DNA of 64,000 bases from Microvirga sp. (lineage in GTDB: Bacteria; Pseudomonadota; Alphaproteobacteria; Rhizobiales; Beijerinckiaceae). The notes under the pieces were generated by a model. That model had not been told where the DNA came from, did no database searches, and was given only the letters and a program-made list of their open reading frames with translations. A program made the position numbers and the translations under genes. The DNA lies in contig JAPSLB010000003.1 in NCBI GenBank assembly GCA_031181145.1, positions 94,304-158,303 of the forward strand, written 5' to 3'. Positions 56,151 through 64,000 of the stretch are shown here, one piece after another (position 1 is the stretch's first letter; every line of letters begins with the position of its first letter).

Positions 56151-56420
56151 ATGATCCGGAACGACGAGATCCCCCTGTCCGACATCCCCGATTGCGACGA
56201 CACCCTGCGCCGCCTGTCCGATCTGCTCCGGATGCACATGATCTGCCGCAAGCGCGCGTGCCGCAGAAACGAAAGCTGTCAGGGCGGCTACGGTCCGCCG
56301 TGCTACCTGGAGCGGCGCCACCTGTTCGCCGAAGGGATCGAGGAGATCGACCTATACCGGGCGCATTGGGACAACATGCGCAAGCGCGTCCAACACAAGC
56401 TGTCGCGGACACGGCTCTGA
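56151..56420 (+). CDS. Small Cys-rich hypothetical protein
   Basis: 89 aa, soluble. Four cysteines in CRKRACRRNESC and GGYGPPC give spacing C-x4-C-x5-C-x7-C, with several Arg, possibly a metal site. C-terminus is helical and basic (NMRKRVQHKLSRTRL). ATG 56151 has AGGAG 5 nt upstream. Family not recognised. It is the nearest gene downstream of the LexA box at 55711 and is convergent with the SDR gene. Confidence 0.7.
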   Translation: MIRNDEIPLSDIPDCDDTLRRLSDLLRMHMICRKRACRRNESCQGGYGPPCYLERRHLFAEGIEEIDLYRAHWDNMRKRVQHKLSRTRL

Positions 56421-56511
56421 CGGGGGATGCCCTATCCTGCGGCGCGCCGTGGATCCGGGCATGTCGGAGGGCGGCGCGATGCCGGGAATCGTGGGCGTCC
56501 CGGGATCGCTC

Positions 56512-57255
56512 TCAGGTCGGCATCTGCGGCGTGAGGATTTTGCCGCCCTGCGCGAAGTCGTAGATCTTGCCGGTCTCGGTCCACGAGGGCAGGGCGAGCT
56601 TCACGATGTGGGGCGCGAGGTCCTCGGGCGTCTTGAGGGTCAGCGGGTCCTCGCCCGGCATGGCGGCCCGGCGCATGGACGTGCGCAGGGGGCCCGGGCT
56701 CAGAAGCATCACCTTGAGCGGCGTCGTGACCGTTTCGGCCGCGTAGGTCCGCACGAGAGCCTCCAGGGCGGCCTTGGAGATCGAGTAGGTGCCCCAATAG
56801 GCATTGCACTTGTGGGCTGCGCCGGATGTCAGGAAGATGGCGCGGCCCGCATCGGAGGCGCGCAGCAGCGGATCGAAGGAGCGGATCAGGCGGTAATTGG
56901 CCGTGACGTTCACGGTCATCACCTCGTCCCAGACCGGCTGGTCGATATGGGTGATCGGGGCGAGCTCGCCGAGCTGGCCCGCATTGCCGAGGAGGATGTC
57001 GAGCTTGCCCCAGCGCTCGTAGATCGCGGCTCCCAGGCGGTCGAGGGCGTCGAGATCCTTCAGGTTCAACGGGACGAGGGTCGCGGAGGAGCCTTTCGCG
57101 CGGATCTCGTCGTCGAGGCTCTCGAGGGCACCCTGGGTGCGGGCCAGCGCGACGATGTGCGCGCCGGCCTCGGCCAGCGCCAGCGCGGCCGCGCGCCCGA
57201 TGCCGCGGGATGCGCCGGTAACGACCGCGACGCGGTTGAGAAGGGGCTTGTCCAT
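56512..57255 (-). CDS. SDR family NAD(P)-dependent oxidoreductase
   Basis: 247 aa classical short-chain dehydrogenase. Cofactor motif VAVVTGASRGIGRAAALALA, NAG motif GNAGQLGELA, catalytic Ser in FLTSGAAH and Tyr-x-x-x-Lys in YSISKAALEALV. Similar to YciK-type enzymes; substrate unknown. It follows purF by 213 bp on the same strand, with a CTAG-bounded element between them, so it probably has its own promoter. Confidence 0.9.
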   Translation of the reverse strand: MDKPLLNRVAVVTGASRGIGRAAALALAEAGAHIVALARTQGALESLDDEIRAKGSSATLVPLNLKDLDALDRLGAAIYERWGKLDILLGNAGQLGELAPITHIDQPVWDEVMTVNVTANYRLIRSFDPLLRASDAGRAIFLTSGAAHKCNAYWGTYSISKAALEALVRTYAAETVTTPLKVMLLSPGPLRTSMRRAAMPGEDPLTLKTPEDLAPHIVKLALPSWTETGKIYDFAQGGKILTPQMPT

Positions 57256-57354
57256 GAGTCGTCCTCAGAGCGATTTTCGGCGAAGTGGCTCCGGTCTGCC
57301 GTCAAAAATGCGCCAAACCGGGAAGGAGGTGTTTCCACGCGAGTGGAAGCAGCT

Positions 57355-57472
57355 CTAGCGCATCGTGCGAAAAAGTGGACCCGGTTTTTCGCCAAGAACG
57401 ATGCGCTTCTTGAAAGAGGGAGCATCGGTCCCGAAAGTGGAGGCCACTCTTGGGACCCGTCCGATGCTCTAG
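57355..57472 (-). mobile_element. CTAG-bounded MITE-like element, copy D
   Basis: 118 bp from CTAGCGCATCGTGCGAAAAA to GTCCGATGCTCTAG, same orientation as copy C. On the minus strand its terminal CTAG gives the TAG stop of purF (57469-57471). Confidence 0.8.
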
Positions 57473-58959
57473 TCGGCTTCCGCCAGGAGGGCGAGACGGC
57501 GCGGGGTGGCGACGGACAGGTCCGTCAGGGCCGTCGGGTAATCGCCCGTGAAGCAATGATCGGTGAATTGCGGCTGAGCCGGGTTGCGGCCCATTTCACC
57601 CATCGACCGGTAGATGCCGTCGATGGACAGGAAGGCCAGGGAGTCCGCGCCGATGTAATCCCGCATCTGCTCCAGGTCGTGCGTGGCGGCGAGGAGCTTC
57701 TCCTTCTCCGGCGTGTCGATGCCGTAGAAATCGGGATGGGTGATCGGGGGACTCGCGATCCGGAAATGCACTTCCTTCGCGCCGGCCTCGCGCATCATGC
57801 GCACGATCTTCACCGAGGTCGTGCCACGCACGAGGCTGTCGTCCACCAGGACGATGCGCTTTCCCTCGATGGCCGCGCGGTTCGCGGAATGCTTCATGCG
57901 CACGCCGAGCTCGCGCACCGACTGCGTCGGCTGGATGAAGGTGCGGCCCACGTAATGGTTGCGGATGATGCCGAGCTCATAGGGCAGGCCGCAGGTCTGC
58001 GCGAAACCGAGAGCTGCCGGAACGCCAGAATCAGGCACAGGAATGACCACGTCCGCATCGGCCGGAGATTCGTTGGCGAGCTCGCGGCCCATGCCCTTGC
58101 GCACCTCGTACACGCTGCGGCCGTTCACGATGGAATCGGGGCGGGCGAAGTAGATGTACTCGAAGATGCAGGGGCGGGCCGGCACCTTCTCGGCAAAGCG
58201 GAAGGATTCGACGCCCTCTTCGGAGATCACCACGCATTCGCCGTTCTCGACGTCGCGGACGAAGCGGGCGCCGATGATGTCGAGCGCGCAGGTCTCCGAG
58301 GTCAGGATATAGCGGCCGTCGAGCTCGCCGAGCACCAGCGGGCGGATGCCCATGGGGTCACGGGCGCCGATCAGCTTCTTGTTGGTGAGCGCCACGAGCG
58401 CATAGGCGCCCTCGATCTTCTGGATCGCCTCCACGAAGCGGTCCACCACCCGCCCTTTGCGGCTGCGGGCGACCAGGTGGACGATCACCTCCGTATCGGT
58501 GGTGGACTGGCAGATCGCACCGTCGCGGATCAGGTTGCGGCGAAGGGTGAGGCCGTTGGTGAGATTGCCGTTGTGAGCCACGGCGAAGCCGCCGCCGTCG
58601 AGCTCCGCGAAGAGGGGCTGCACGTTGCGCAGCACGGTCTCGCCCGTGGTCGAGTAGCGCACATGGCCGATGGCGGAGACGCCCTCGAGTCGCTCGATGG
58701 TCGCCCGGTCGGAGAAGCTGTCGCCGACGAGGCCCAGCTTGCGCTCGGAATGGAACACGTCGCCGTCGAAGGAGACGATGCCGGCCGCCTCCTGGCCGCG
58801 GTGCTGAAGGGCGTGAAGTCCAAGGGCGGTGATCGCCGCCGCATCCGGATGACCGTAGATGCCGAAGACGCCGCATTCTTCACGCAGAGTATCGCCGTCG
58901 AGGTCGAGGTCCACCATCTTGGGGGTGACCTGCCACGTCTCAGACCTGGAAGACATCAT
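57469..58959 (-). CDS. purF: Amidophosphoribosyltransferase
   Basis: 496 aa, first committed step of purine synthesis (PRPP + glutamine to phosphoribosylamine). The nucleophile Cys is in LREECGVFGIYG after a short propeptide; GLHALQHRGQEAAGI follows. PRPP-binding loop IVLVDDSLVRGTTS. ATG 58959 (or 58956, with AAGGA 7 nt upstream) is used; the ORF extends further without homology. It is preceded by cvpA, as in many bacteria. Its stop codon is the CTAG of element D. Confidence 0.96.
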   Translation of the reverse strand: MMSSRSETWQVTPKMVDLDLDGDTLREECGVFGIYGHPDAAAITALGLHALQHRGQEAAGIVSFDGDVFHSERKLGLVGDSFSDRATIERLEGVSAIGHVRYSTTGETVLRNVQPLFAELDGGGFAVAHNGNLTNGLTLRRNLIRDGAICQSTTDTEVIVHLVARSRKGRVVDRFVEAIQKIEGAYALVALTNKKLIGARDPMGIRPLVLGELDGRYILTSETCALDIIGARFVRDVENGECVVISEEGVESFRFAEKVPARPCIFEYIYFARPDSIVNGRSVYEVRKGMGRELANESPADADVVIPVPDSGVPAALGFAQTCGLPYELGIIRNHYVGRTFIQPTQSVRELGVRMKHSANRAAIEGKRIVLVDDSLVRGTTSVKIVRMMREAGAKEVHFRIASPPITHPDFYGIDTPEKEKLLAATHDLEQMRDYIGADSLAFLSIDGIYRSMGEMGRNPAQPQFTDHCFTGDYPTALTDLSVATPRRLALLAEAD

Positions 58960-59067
58960 GATTTCCTTGGGATCCGCGCCCCCACCGGCGCGGGCTCTAT
59001 GTAATCCCCCCGGGGCCAAACGCCAATGGGTTTTCCTGTCGCTCGTCAAACCGTGAACAGAAGAGGG

Positions 59068-59682
59068 TCAGCCCCGGCGCTGGGGAGGCTGCTGCGCGGG
59101 AGCGGACGGAGCCGGCGCGGTTCCGCGCTGCGGATCCGGCTCGGCCGGCTCCACGGGCTCGCTGTCCTGCGCGTCGGGCGTCTTGAGCTTCTGGAGCAGG
59201 GCCTCCGTGTTCTCCGGCAGCATGGCGATGATGCTGTCGCGGGTGTTCTCCATCGCCGGACGGGTCTTGGAGGCGACGGCCCATTCAGGCTCCTTGCCCT
59301 GAAGCAGCCAGCTCAGGAACGCCCATCCGATCACGCAGATCAGAAAGCCGCGGGCGGCGCCGAAGAAGAGGCCGAGCGTACGGTCGAGAGCGCCGATGCG
59401 GGAATCGAGGATGAGATCGGAAATCTGGACCGTGATGATGGACACGATGATCAGGGTCACCACGAAGATCGCCCCGATGGCTGCCACGAGCGCCACCGTG
59501 TTGCTGCTGATATATTGCTGCGCAATGGGCAGAGCCGTGGGGTGCAGATACCAGGCCGCGGCCGCGGCCACGATCCAGGCCACAATGGCCAGAACCTCGC
59601 GGGTGAAGCCGCGCACGGCCGCCAGGAGGGCCGAGATCAGGACGATTCCGATGACGACGAGGTCCAGAACAGAAAAGGGCAT
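59068..59682 (-). CDS. cvpA: CvpA family membrane protein
   Basis: 204 aa. Four membrane helices in the first 150 residues: FSVLDLVVIGIVLISALLAA, then RGFTREVLAIVAWIVAAAAAW, typical of CvpA. The C-terminus is Pro/Ala/Glu-rich. CvpA was named for colicin V production and is tied to envelope stress; its mechanism is unclear. It is 108 bp upstream of purF in the classical cvpA-purF order, and downstream of the radA terminator. Confidence 0.92.
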   Translation of the reverse strand: MPFSVLDLVVIGIVLISALLAAVRGFTREVLAIVAWIVAAAAAWYLHPTALPIAQQYISSNTVALVAAIGAIFVVTLIIVSIITVQISDLILDSRIGALDRTLGLFFGAARGFLICVIGWAFLSWLLQGKEPEWAVASKTRPAMENTRDSIIAMLPENTEALLQKLKTPDAQDSEPVEPAEPDPQRGTAPAPSAPAQQPPQRRG

Positions 59683-59811
59683 GAGCCGAGCCTACGCAGA
59701 AACAGGGACAGGGGCCGCATTCGCGGATCGAGGCCAGGCTGTATAGCCCCAAGAGACGCATTCGTCACCCCTATGGTGGGCCGGAGGGACAGCTTTGAAA
59801 GGTGTAGAAAG

Positions 59812-59841
59812 AAAAAGACCCCGGCAAAAGCCGCCGAGGTC
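59812..59841 (-). terminator. Terminator of the dnaB-alr-radA unit
   Basis: On the minus strand GACCTCGGC-loop-GCCGGGGTC (one G.T pair) followed by TTTTTC, 122 bp after the radA stop. Confidence 0.75.
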
Positions 59842-59962
59842 AGGGGGAGAGGAGGACCTGTGAACTCTTGCGGGCGATACGGACGCCGACAAAGCTCATG
59901 TACCGGTGGTAAAGGATCGAGAGGAGAGATCAATTAGGCCGGATGGCCTAAGAGAAGCCGCT

Positions 59963-61363
59963 TCAGGACGCCTTTCGCCGCCGCGCGGCGATGGCGGCGA
60001 CCAGGTCGGTGATATGCCCGGCCGACGAGGTGGCGAGCGGGAGCTTTTCCGGCTTGTTCTTGTCGATGCGCGGGGCCGGGGATACGGCCCTGGAGAACCC
60101 GAGCTTCGCCGCCTCCTTCATGCGGGCCTGCTCCTGTGCCACCGGACGGATCGCGCCGGACAGGCCCAGCTCTCCGAAATAGACCGTATCGGGCGGCAGC
60201 GGGCTGCCGGACAGGGACGAAACGAGCGCCGCCGCCGCTGCGAGATCCGCGGCAGGTTCCGTGATCCGCAGACCGCCTGCGACGTTGAGATAGACGTCAT
60301 GCATGCCGAGTTTCAGGCCGCCATGGGCTTCCAGGACCGCGAGCACCATGGACAGGCGGCTCTGGTCCCATCCGACGACGGCGCGGCGCGGCGTGCCGAG
60401 CGAGGAGGGGGCGACGAGCGCCTGGATCTCCACGAGAAGCGGTCGCGTGCCTTCCATCCCGGCGAAGACCGCCGTGCCGGGCGTGGCCAGATCACGTCCG
60501 GCGAGGAACAGTTCGGAGGGGTTGGGAACCTCGCGCAGGCCCTGATCCGACATCTCGAAGACGCCAATCTCGTCGGTGGGGCCGAAGCGGTTCTTCACCG
60601 CGCGCAGGATCCGGAAATGGTGGCCCGTGTCGCCCTCGAACGACACCACCGCATCGACCATGTGCTCGACGACGCGGGGACCGGCGATCTGCCCGTCCTT
60701 GGTGACGTGGCCCACGAGAATGACGGCGGTGCCCGTGGTCTTCGCGAAGCGGATGAGGGCCTGGGCCGATCCTCGCACCTGCGTGACCGTTCCCGGCGCC
60801 GATTCCACGGTCTCGGTCCACATGGTCTGAATGGAGTCGATGATGGCGAGCGCGGGCGGGCGGCCCTGGCTCAGGGTGGCGATGATATCCTCCACATTGG
60901 TCTCGGAGGCGAGCTCCACCGGAGCTTGGCCCAGGCCCAGCCGTTCGGCGCGCAGGCGGACCTGCGCCACCGCCTCCTCGCCCGAGATATAGGCGACGCG
61001 CTCCCCGCGATTGGCGAGAGCGGCGGAGGCCTGCATCAACAGGGTCGACTTGCCGATGCCCGGATCGCCGCCGAGCAGGATGATGGAGCCGTGAACGAAG
61101 CCGCCGCCGGTCACGCGGTCGAGTTCCGCAATGCCGGACGGCGTGCGCGGGGCCTCCTTGGTCTCGCCGGAGAGGCCTTCGAGCGGAAAGATGCGGCCCT
61201 TCGCGCGCGAGGGACGCGTGGCGACGGGACCCGACATGGGGCTTGCGGCTCCCGTCTCCTCGGCGATGGTGTTCCAGCCGCCGCAGGCCTCGCACTTGCC
61301 TTTCCAGCGGTTGTAGACCGCCCCGCATTCCTGGCAAACGAAGGAGGGATGACGTTTGGCCAT
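59963..61363 (-). CDS. radA: DNA repair protein RadA
   Basis: 466 aa. N-terminal zinc finger CQECGAVYNRWKGKCEACGG, RecA-like ATPase with Walker A LGGDPGIGKSTLLMQ, the RadA-specific KNRFGPTDEIGVFEM, and a Lon-protease-like C-terminal domain. It drives branch migration in recombination. The start is ATG 61363, whose first base is the last base of the alr stop (TGATG); TTG 61366 is less likely. Third gene of the dnaB-alr-radA run. Confidence 0.96.
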   Translation of the reverse strand: MAKRHPSFVCQECGAVYNRWKGKCEACGGWNTIAEETGAASPMSGPVATRPSRAKGRIFPLEGLSGETKEAPRTPSGIAELDRVTGGGFVHGSIILLGGDPGIGKSTLLMQASAALANRGERVAYISGEEAVAQVRLRAERLGLGQAPVELASETNVEDIIATLSQGRPPALAIIDSIQTMWTETVESAPGTVTQVRGSAQALIRFAKTTGTAVILVGHVTKDGQIAGPRVVEHMVDAVVSFEGDTGHHFRILRAVKNRFGPTDEIGVFEMSDQGLREVPNPSELFLAGRDLATPGTAVFAGMEGTRPLLVEIQALVAPSSLGTPRRAVVGWDQSRLSMVLAVLEAHGGLKLGMHDVYLNVAGGLRITEPAADLAAAAALVSSLSGSPLPPDTVYFGELGLSGAIRPVAQEQARMKEAAKLGFSRAVSPAPRIDKNKPEKLPLATSSAGHITDLVAAIAARRRKAS

Positions 61364-62526
61364 CAACCCTGCCTTCCACCATAGATGCGGGCATAGCGGC
61401 GGCCCAGATTGGTGAGGATCTCGTAGCCGATGGTCCCCGCGCGGCGGCCGACTTCGTCCACCGTGAGAGTGTCGCCGATCACCGTCACCGTGTCGCCGCG
61501 CTTGAGGTCCTTTTCCGGAATGTCGGTGACGTCGACGGTGATCAGGTCCATGGAGACGTTGCCCGCGAAGGGGCAGAGGCGCCCGGCGACCACGACCTGC
61601 CCTGCCAGAAGCTCCTCGCCGCTCTTGCCGCGCGCGCTCGCTGAGCGCGGATATCCGTCCGCATAGCCGATGGAGAGCGTGGCGATGCGGCGGCGGCCGA
61701 GGGCGAGCCAGCGCGCGTTGTAACCGACGGTGTCGTCCTCTTCGACCCAGCGCAGCTGTACGATGCGGGCCTCAAGCCCGACCACCGGGCTCATGGGATT
61801 GTCCTGATCCGGAAGCGGGTTCCCCCCATAGAGGGCATAACCCGGCCGCACCAAGTCGAAATGCGGCTTCTCCTTGAGGAAGATGCCCGAGGAATTGGCG
61901 AGCGACGCCGGCACCTGGGGCAGGGTCTCGCGAACCGCTTTGAAAGCCTCGATCTGGCGGAGATTGATTGGATTGCCGCTCTCCTCCGCGCTCACGAAAT
62001 GACTCATGAGAAGCGCGGTCTCGAAGTCCTTCAGTTCCGTGCGGTCCTGCAGCCTCAGACCCTCGGAAACCGTGAGGCCGAGGCGGTTCATGCCGGTGTC
62101 AACATGGATCGCGGCGGCATGCTTGTGTCCCTGGGCTCGGCAAAACGCCGCCCATTCCTCGATTTCCTCGAAGGAGCCGAGCACAGGGCGCAGGTCATGC
62201 TGCAGGTAAACAGAAGGCGTTCCGGGGAAAAGGCCGTTGAGCACGTAGATCGTGGCATCGGCCGCCACTGCACGTACGCGGATCGCCTCGCTCAGATGCG
62301 CCACGAAGAACGTACGGCATCCGGCCTTCGCCAGAGCGGGCACGGCCTGCTCGATCCCGGTGCCATAGGCGTCGGCCTTGACCACGGCGGCGGCTTCCGC
62401 GCCGCCTGCGCTGTCGCGAAGCGTGCGCCAGTTGGAGGCCAGCGCCGCAAGGTCGATGTGGAGGAAGCCGCCGGCCGCTTCTTGGGAAACGGGGCTGGCG
62501 GCGCTTGTCTGTTCGGTCCTGGTCAA
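61363..62526 (-). CDS. alr: Alanine racemase
   Basis: 387 aa, PLP enzyme converting L- to D-alanine for peptidoglycan. PLP Lys in AAVVKADAYGTG near residue 45 and catalytic Tyr in DTVGYNARWLA; GNVSMDLITVDVT is the substrate loop. No ATG exists before the barrel; TTG 62526 overlaps the dnaB stop (TTGA) and is taken as start. Coupled to dnaB upstream and radA downstream. No signal peptide. Confidence 0.94.
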   Translation of the reverse strand: MTRTEQTSAASPVSQEAAGGFLHIDLAALASNWRTLRDSAGGAEAAAVVKADAYGTGIEQAVPALAKAGCRTFFVAHLSEAIRVRAVAADATIYVLNGLFPGTPSVYLQHDLRPVLGSFEEIEEWAAFCRAQGHKHAAAIHVDTGMNRLGLTVSEGLRLQDRTELKDFETALLMSHFVSAEESGNPINLRQIEAFKAVRETLPQVPASLANSSGIFLKEKPHFDLVRPGYALYGGNPLPDQDNPMSPVVGLEARIVQLRWVEEDDTVGYNARWLALGRRRIATLSIGYADGYPRSASARGKSGEELLAGQVVVAGRLCPFAGNVSMDLITVDVTDIPEKDLKRGDTVTVIGDTLTVDEVGRRAGTIGYEILTNLGRRYARIYGGRQG

Positions 62527-64000
62527 TCGCCGATCCGTTCGGGAAGTTTGTCTTCGTCTGCGAGGTTGGTGAAGCGGGTGATGTCGGCCTGGAAGGCGAG
62601 CTGCACGGTACCGGTCGGACCGTGACGCTGCTTGCCGATGATGACCTCGGCCTTTCCGTGGACTTGATCCATCTCCGCCTGCCACTTGAAGTACTCTTCG
62701 GTGCCGGGTTTCGGCTCCTTGTTCTTCAGATAATACTCCTCGCGGTAGACGAACATAACCACGTCGGCATCCTGTTCGATTGAGCCCGATTCACGAAGAT
62801 CGGCGAGCTGCGGCCGCTTGTCATCGCGCGATTCCACCTGACGGGACAGCTGGGAGAGCGCGATGATCGGAACCGCCAGCTCCTTGGCGAGCGCCTTCAG
62901 GCCGGTGGTGATTTCGGTGAGCTCCTGAACGCGGTTCTCGCCCTTCTTGGATGAGCCGGAGAGAAGCTGCAGGTAGTCGACCACGAGCATGTCGAGGCCG
63001 CGCTGGCGCTTGAGACGGCGTGCCCGGGCGGCGAGCTGCGCAATCGAGATGCCGCCTGTCTGGTCGATATAGAACGGGATCGACTGCATTTCGCGCGCGG
63101 CTTCGGTGATCTTGTAGAAATCGTCCTCGCGCATGTCGCCGCGGCGGATCTTGTAGGAGGGAACCCCAGACTGCTCCGCGATGATACGGGTGGCGAGCTG
63201 CTCGGCCGACATTTCGAGCGAGAAGAAGCCGACGATGCCGCCGTTCACCGTCTTCAGGTTGCCGTCCTGTTGCCTCTCGGCCTTGTAAGCCTTCGCGATG
63301 TTGAAAGCGATGTTCGTCGCAAGCGAGGTCTTACCCATGGCCGGACGGCCGGCGAGAATGATTAGGTCGGACGCCTGAAGGCCGCCGAGGGACCGGTCCA
63401 GATCGATGAGGCCGGTCGAAATACCCGACAGGGCGCCCTCGCGCTTGTAGGCGGCGGCTGCCATGTCGATGGCCGAGGTGAGTGCATCGGAGAAGCGCTG
63501 GAAGCCACCGTCATAGCGGCCTGTCTCCGCGATCGCATAGAGGCGTCGTTCGGCCTCCTCGATCTGATCGCGCGGCGAACTATCGACCGGGGCGTCGAAC
63601 GCGGTGTTCACCAGGTCCTCACCGATATTGATGAGGCTGCGGCGGATCGCGAGATCGTAGATCGTACGTCCGTAATCCTCGGCGTTGATGACCGTAGTCG
63701 CCTCGGCTGCGAGGCGGGCGAGATATTGCGAAACGGTGATGCCGCCCAGGTCCTGGTCGCCCAGGAAGGTCTTCATCGTGATCGGGGTTGCGACCTTGCC
63801 CTGCTTGATGAGGCTGGTTGCGACCTCGTAGATGCGACGATGGAGATCCTCGATGAAATGCTCGGGCTCAAGGAAGTCGGAGACGCGATAATAGGCGTCG
63901 TTGTTGACCAGGATCGCGCCCAGCAGGGCCTGTTCGGCCTCGATGTTGCTGGGAGGCGTGCGAAACTGCGGCTCGGCGGTTTCTAAGCGGGCGATCAGGG
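62523..64000 (-). CDS. dnaB: Replicative DNA helicase DnaB (5' end outside window)
   Basis: The C-terminal 490 or so residues are present; the frame is open to base 64000 and the ATG at 63776 is internal, since the preceding sequence encodes the conserved N-terminal domain (NIEAEQALLGAILVNNDAYY). Walker A in IILAGRPAMGKTSLATNI, Walker B LVVDYLQLLSG and the arginine-finger region LSQLSRQVESRDDKRPQLAD. It loads at the origin and unwinds the fork. Last codons overlap the alr start. Confidence 0.97.
   Translation of the reverse strand, partial: LIARLETAEPQFRTPPSNIEAEQALLGAILVNNDAYYRVSDFLEPEHFIEDLHRRIYEVATSLIKQGKVATPITMKTFLGDQDLGGITVSQYLARLAAEATTVINAEDYGRTIYDLAIRRSLINIGEDLVNTAFDAPVDSSPRDQIEEAERRLYAIAETGRYDGGFQRFSDALTSAIDMAAAAYKREGALSGISTGLIDLDRSLGGLQASDLIILAGRPAMGKTSLATNIAFNIAKAYKAERQQDGNLKTVNGGIVGFFSLEMSAEQLATRIIAEQSGVPSYKIRRGDMREDDFYKITEAAREMQSIPFYIDQTGGISIAQLAARARRLKRQRGLDMLVVDYLQLLSGSSKKGENRVQELTEITTGLKALAKELAVPIIALSQLSRQVESRDDKRPQLADLRESGSIEQDADVVMFVYREEYYLKNKEPKPGTEEYFKWQAEMDQVHGKAEVIIGKQRHGPTGTVQLAFQADITRFTNLADEDKLPERIGD

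Overview
This window looks like ordinary chromosome from an alphaproteobacterium of the order Hyphomicrobiales (Rhizobiales). The family Methylobacteriaceae or the genus Microvirga would fit, but that is inference from gene content and style, not a database match. The evidence is GC-rich coding sequence, the Alphaproteobacteria-restricted genes eipB, divK, DUF3572 and DUF983, the pyrB-pyrC-plsY-dprA gene order, and promoters of the alphaproteobacterial general stress sigma factor EcfG. I see no rRNA, tRNA, prophage or CRISPR array.

Layout. 1-2.4 kb: the end of eipB, dinB with a DUF3572 gene, and divK. 2.4-2.9 kb: a gene-free stretch with a structured RNA candidate ending in an intrinsic terminator. 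2.9-9 kb: adenine deaminase, then small envelope or stress genes (FUSC, Zn-ribbon, SPW, small membrane proteins, an SGNH hydrolase, a Tyr/Gly-rich secreted protein). 9-14.4 kb: a sugar-acid uptake and catabolism cluster (MR/MLE enzyme divergent from a three-gene TRAP transporter and a DenD-like dehydrogenase). 14.6-28 kb: nucleic-acid genes (HU with a histone-H1-like tail, rpmG, rnr, parE, topA) with a Nudix gene, mgtC-like and aidB-like genes. 27.8-31.9 kb: pyrB, a pyrC that has lost its metal ligands, plsY, dprA. 32-37 kb: an AEC carrier, arfB, a second SPW gene and the elongation factor P module epmB-epmA/efp. 37-43.9 kb: aminotransferase, ppx/gppA-rlmE, a galactose dehydrogenase-like gene, dienelactone hydrolase and MFS exporter. 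44-50 kb: guaB, MAPEG, rsmB, guaA, arsC-like. 50-56.5 kb: two permeases of a second TRAP transporter, nnrU, a YfgM-like gene, der, and an orphan SOS box. 56.5-64 kb: a minus-strand block with purF, cvpA, radA, alr and the 3' part of dnaB.

Regulation. Four intergenic sites match GGAAC-N16/17-CGTT, the EcfG promoter pattern, exactly. They precede the SPW/Zn-ribbon/FUSC genes, two small membrane protein genes, and a roughly 66-nt candidate sRNA that ends in a perfect terminator downstream of parE. Two near matches precede the SGNH hydrolase and the second SPW gene. A perfect alphaproteobacterial LexA box (GTTC-N7-GTTC) lies in the gap after der.

Repeats. There are two dispersed intergenic families. 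One is a 117-120 bp MITE-like element bounded by CTAG at both ends (four full copies, one partial); in two cases its terminal CTAG supplies the stop codon of the adjacent gene. The other is a roughly 90-bp palindromic unit with three long copies and several half copies.

Purine metabolism recurs (ade, guaB, guaA, purF), but these genes are scattered and do not form one operon. Nothing here is a clear, previously undescribed multi-gene system. The most interesting signals are the stress promoters with the candidate sRNA, the CTAG-bounded element, the SPW operator/hairpin and the orphan SOS box.
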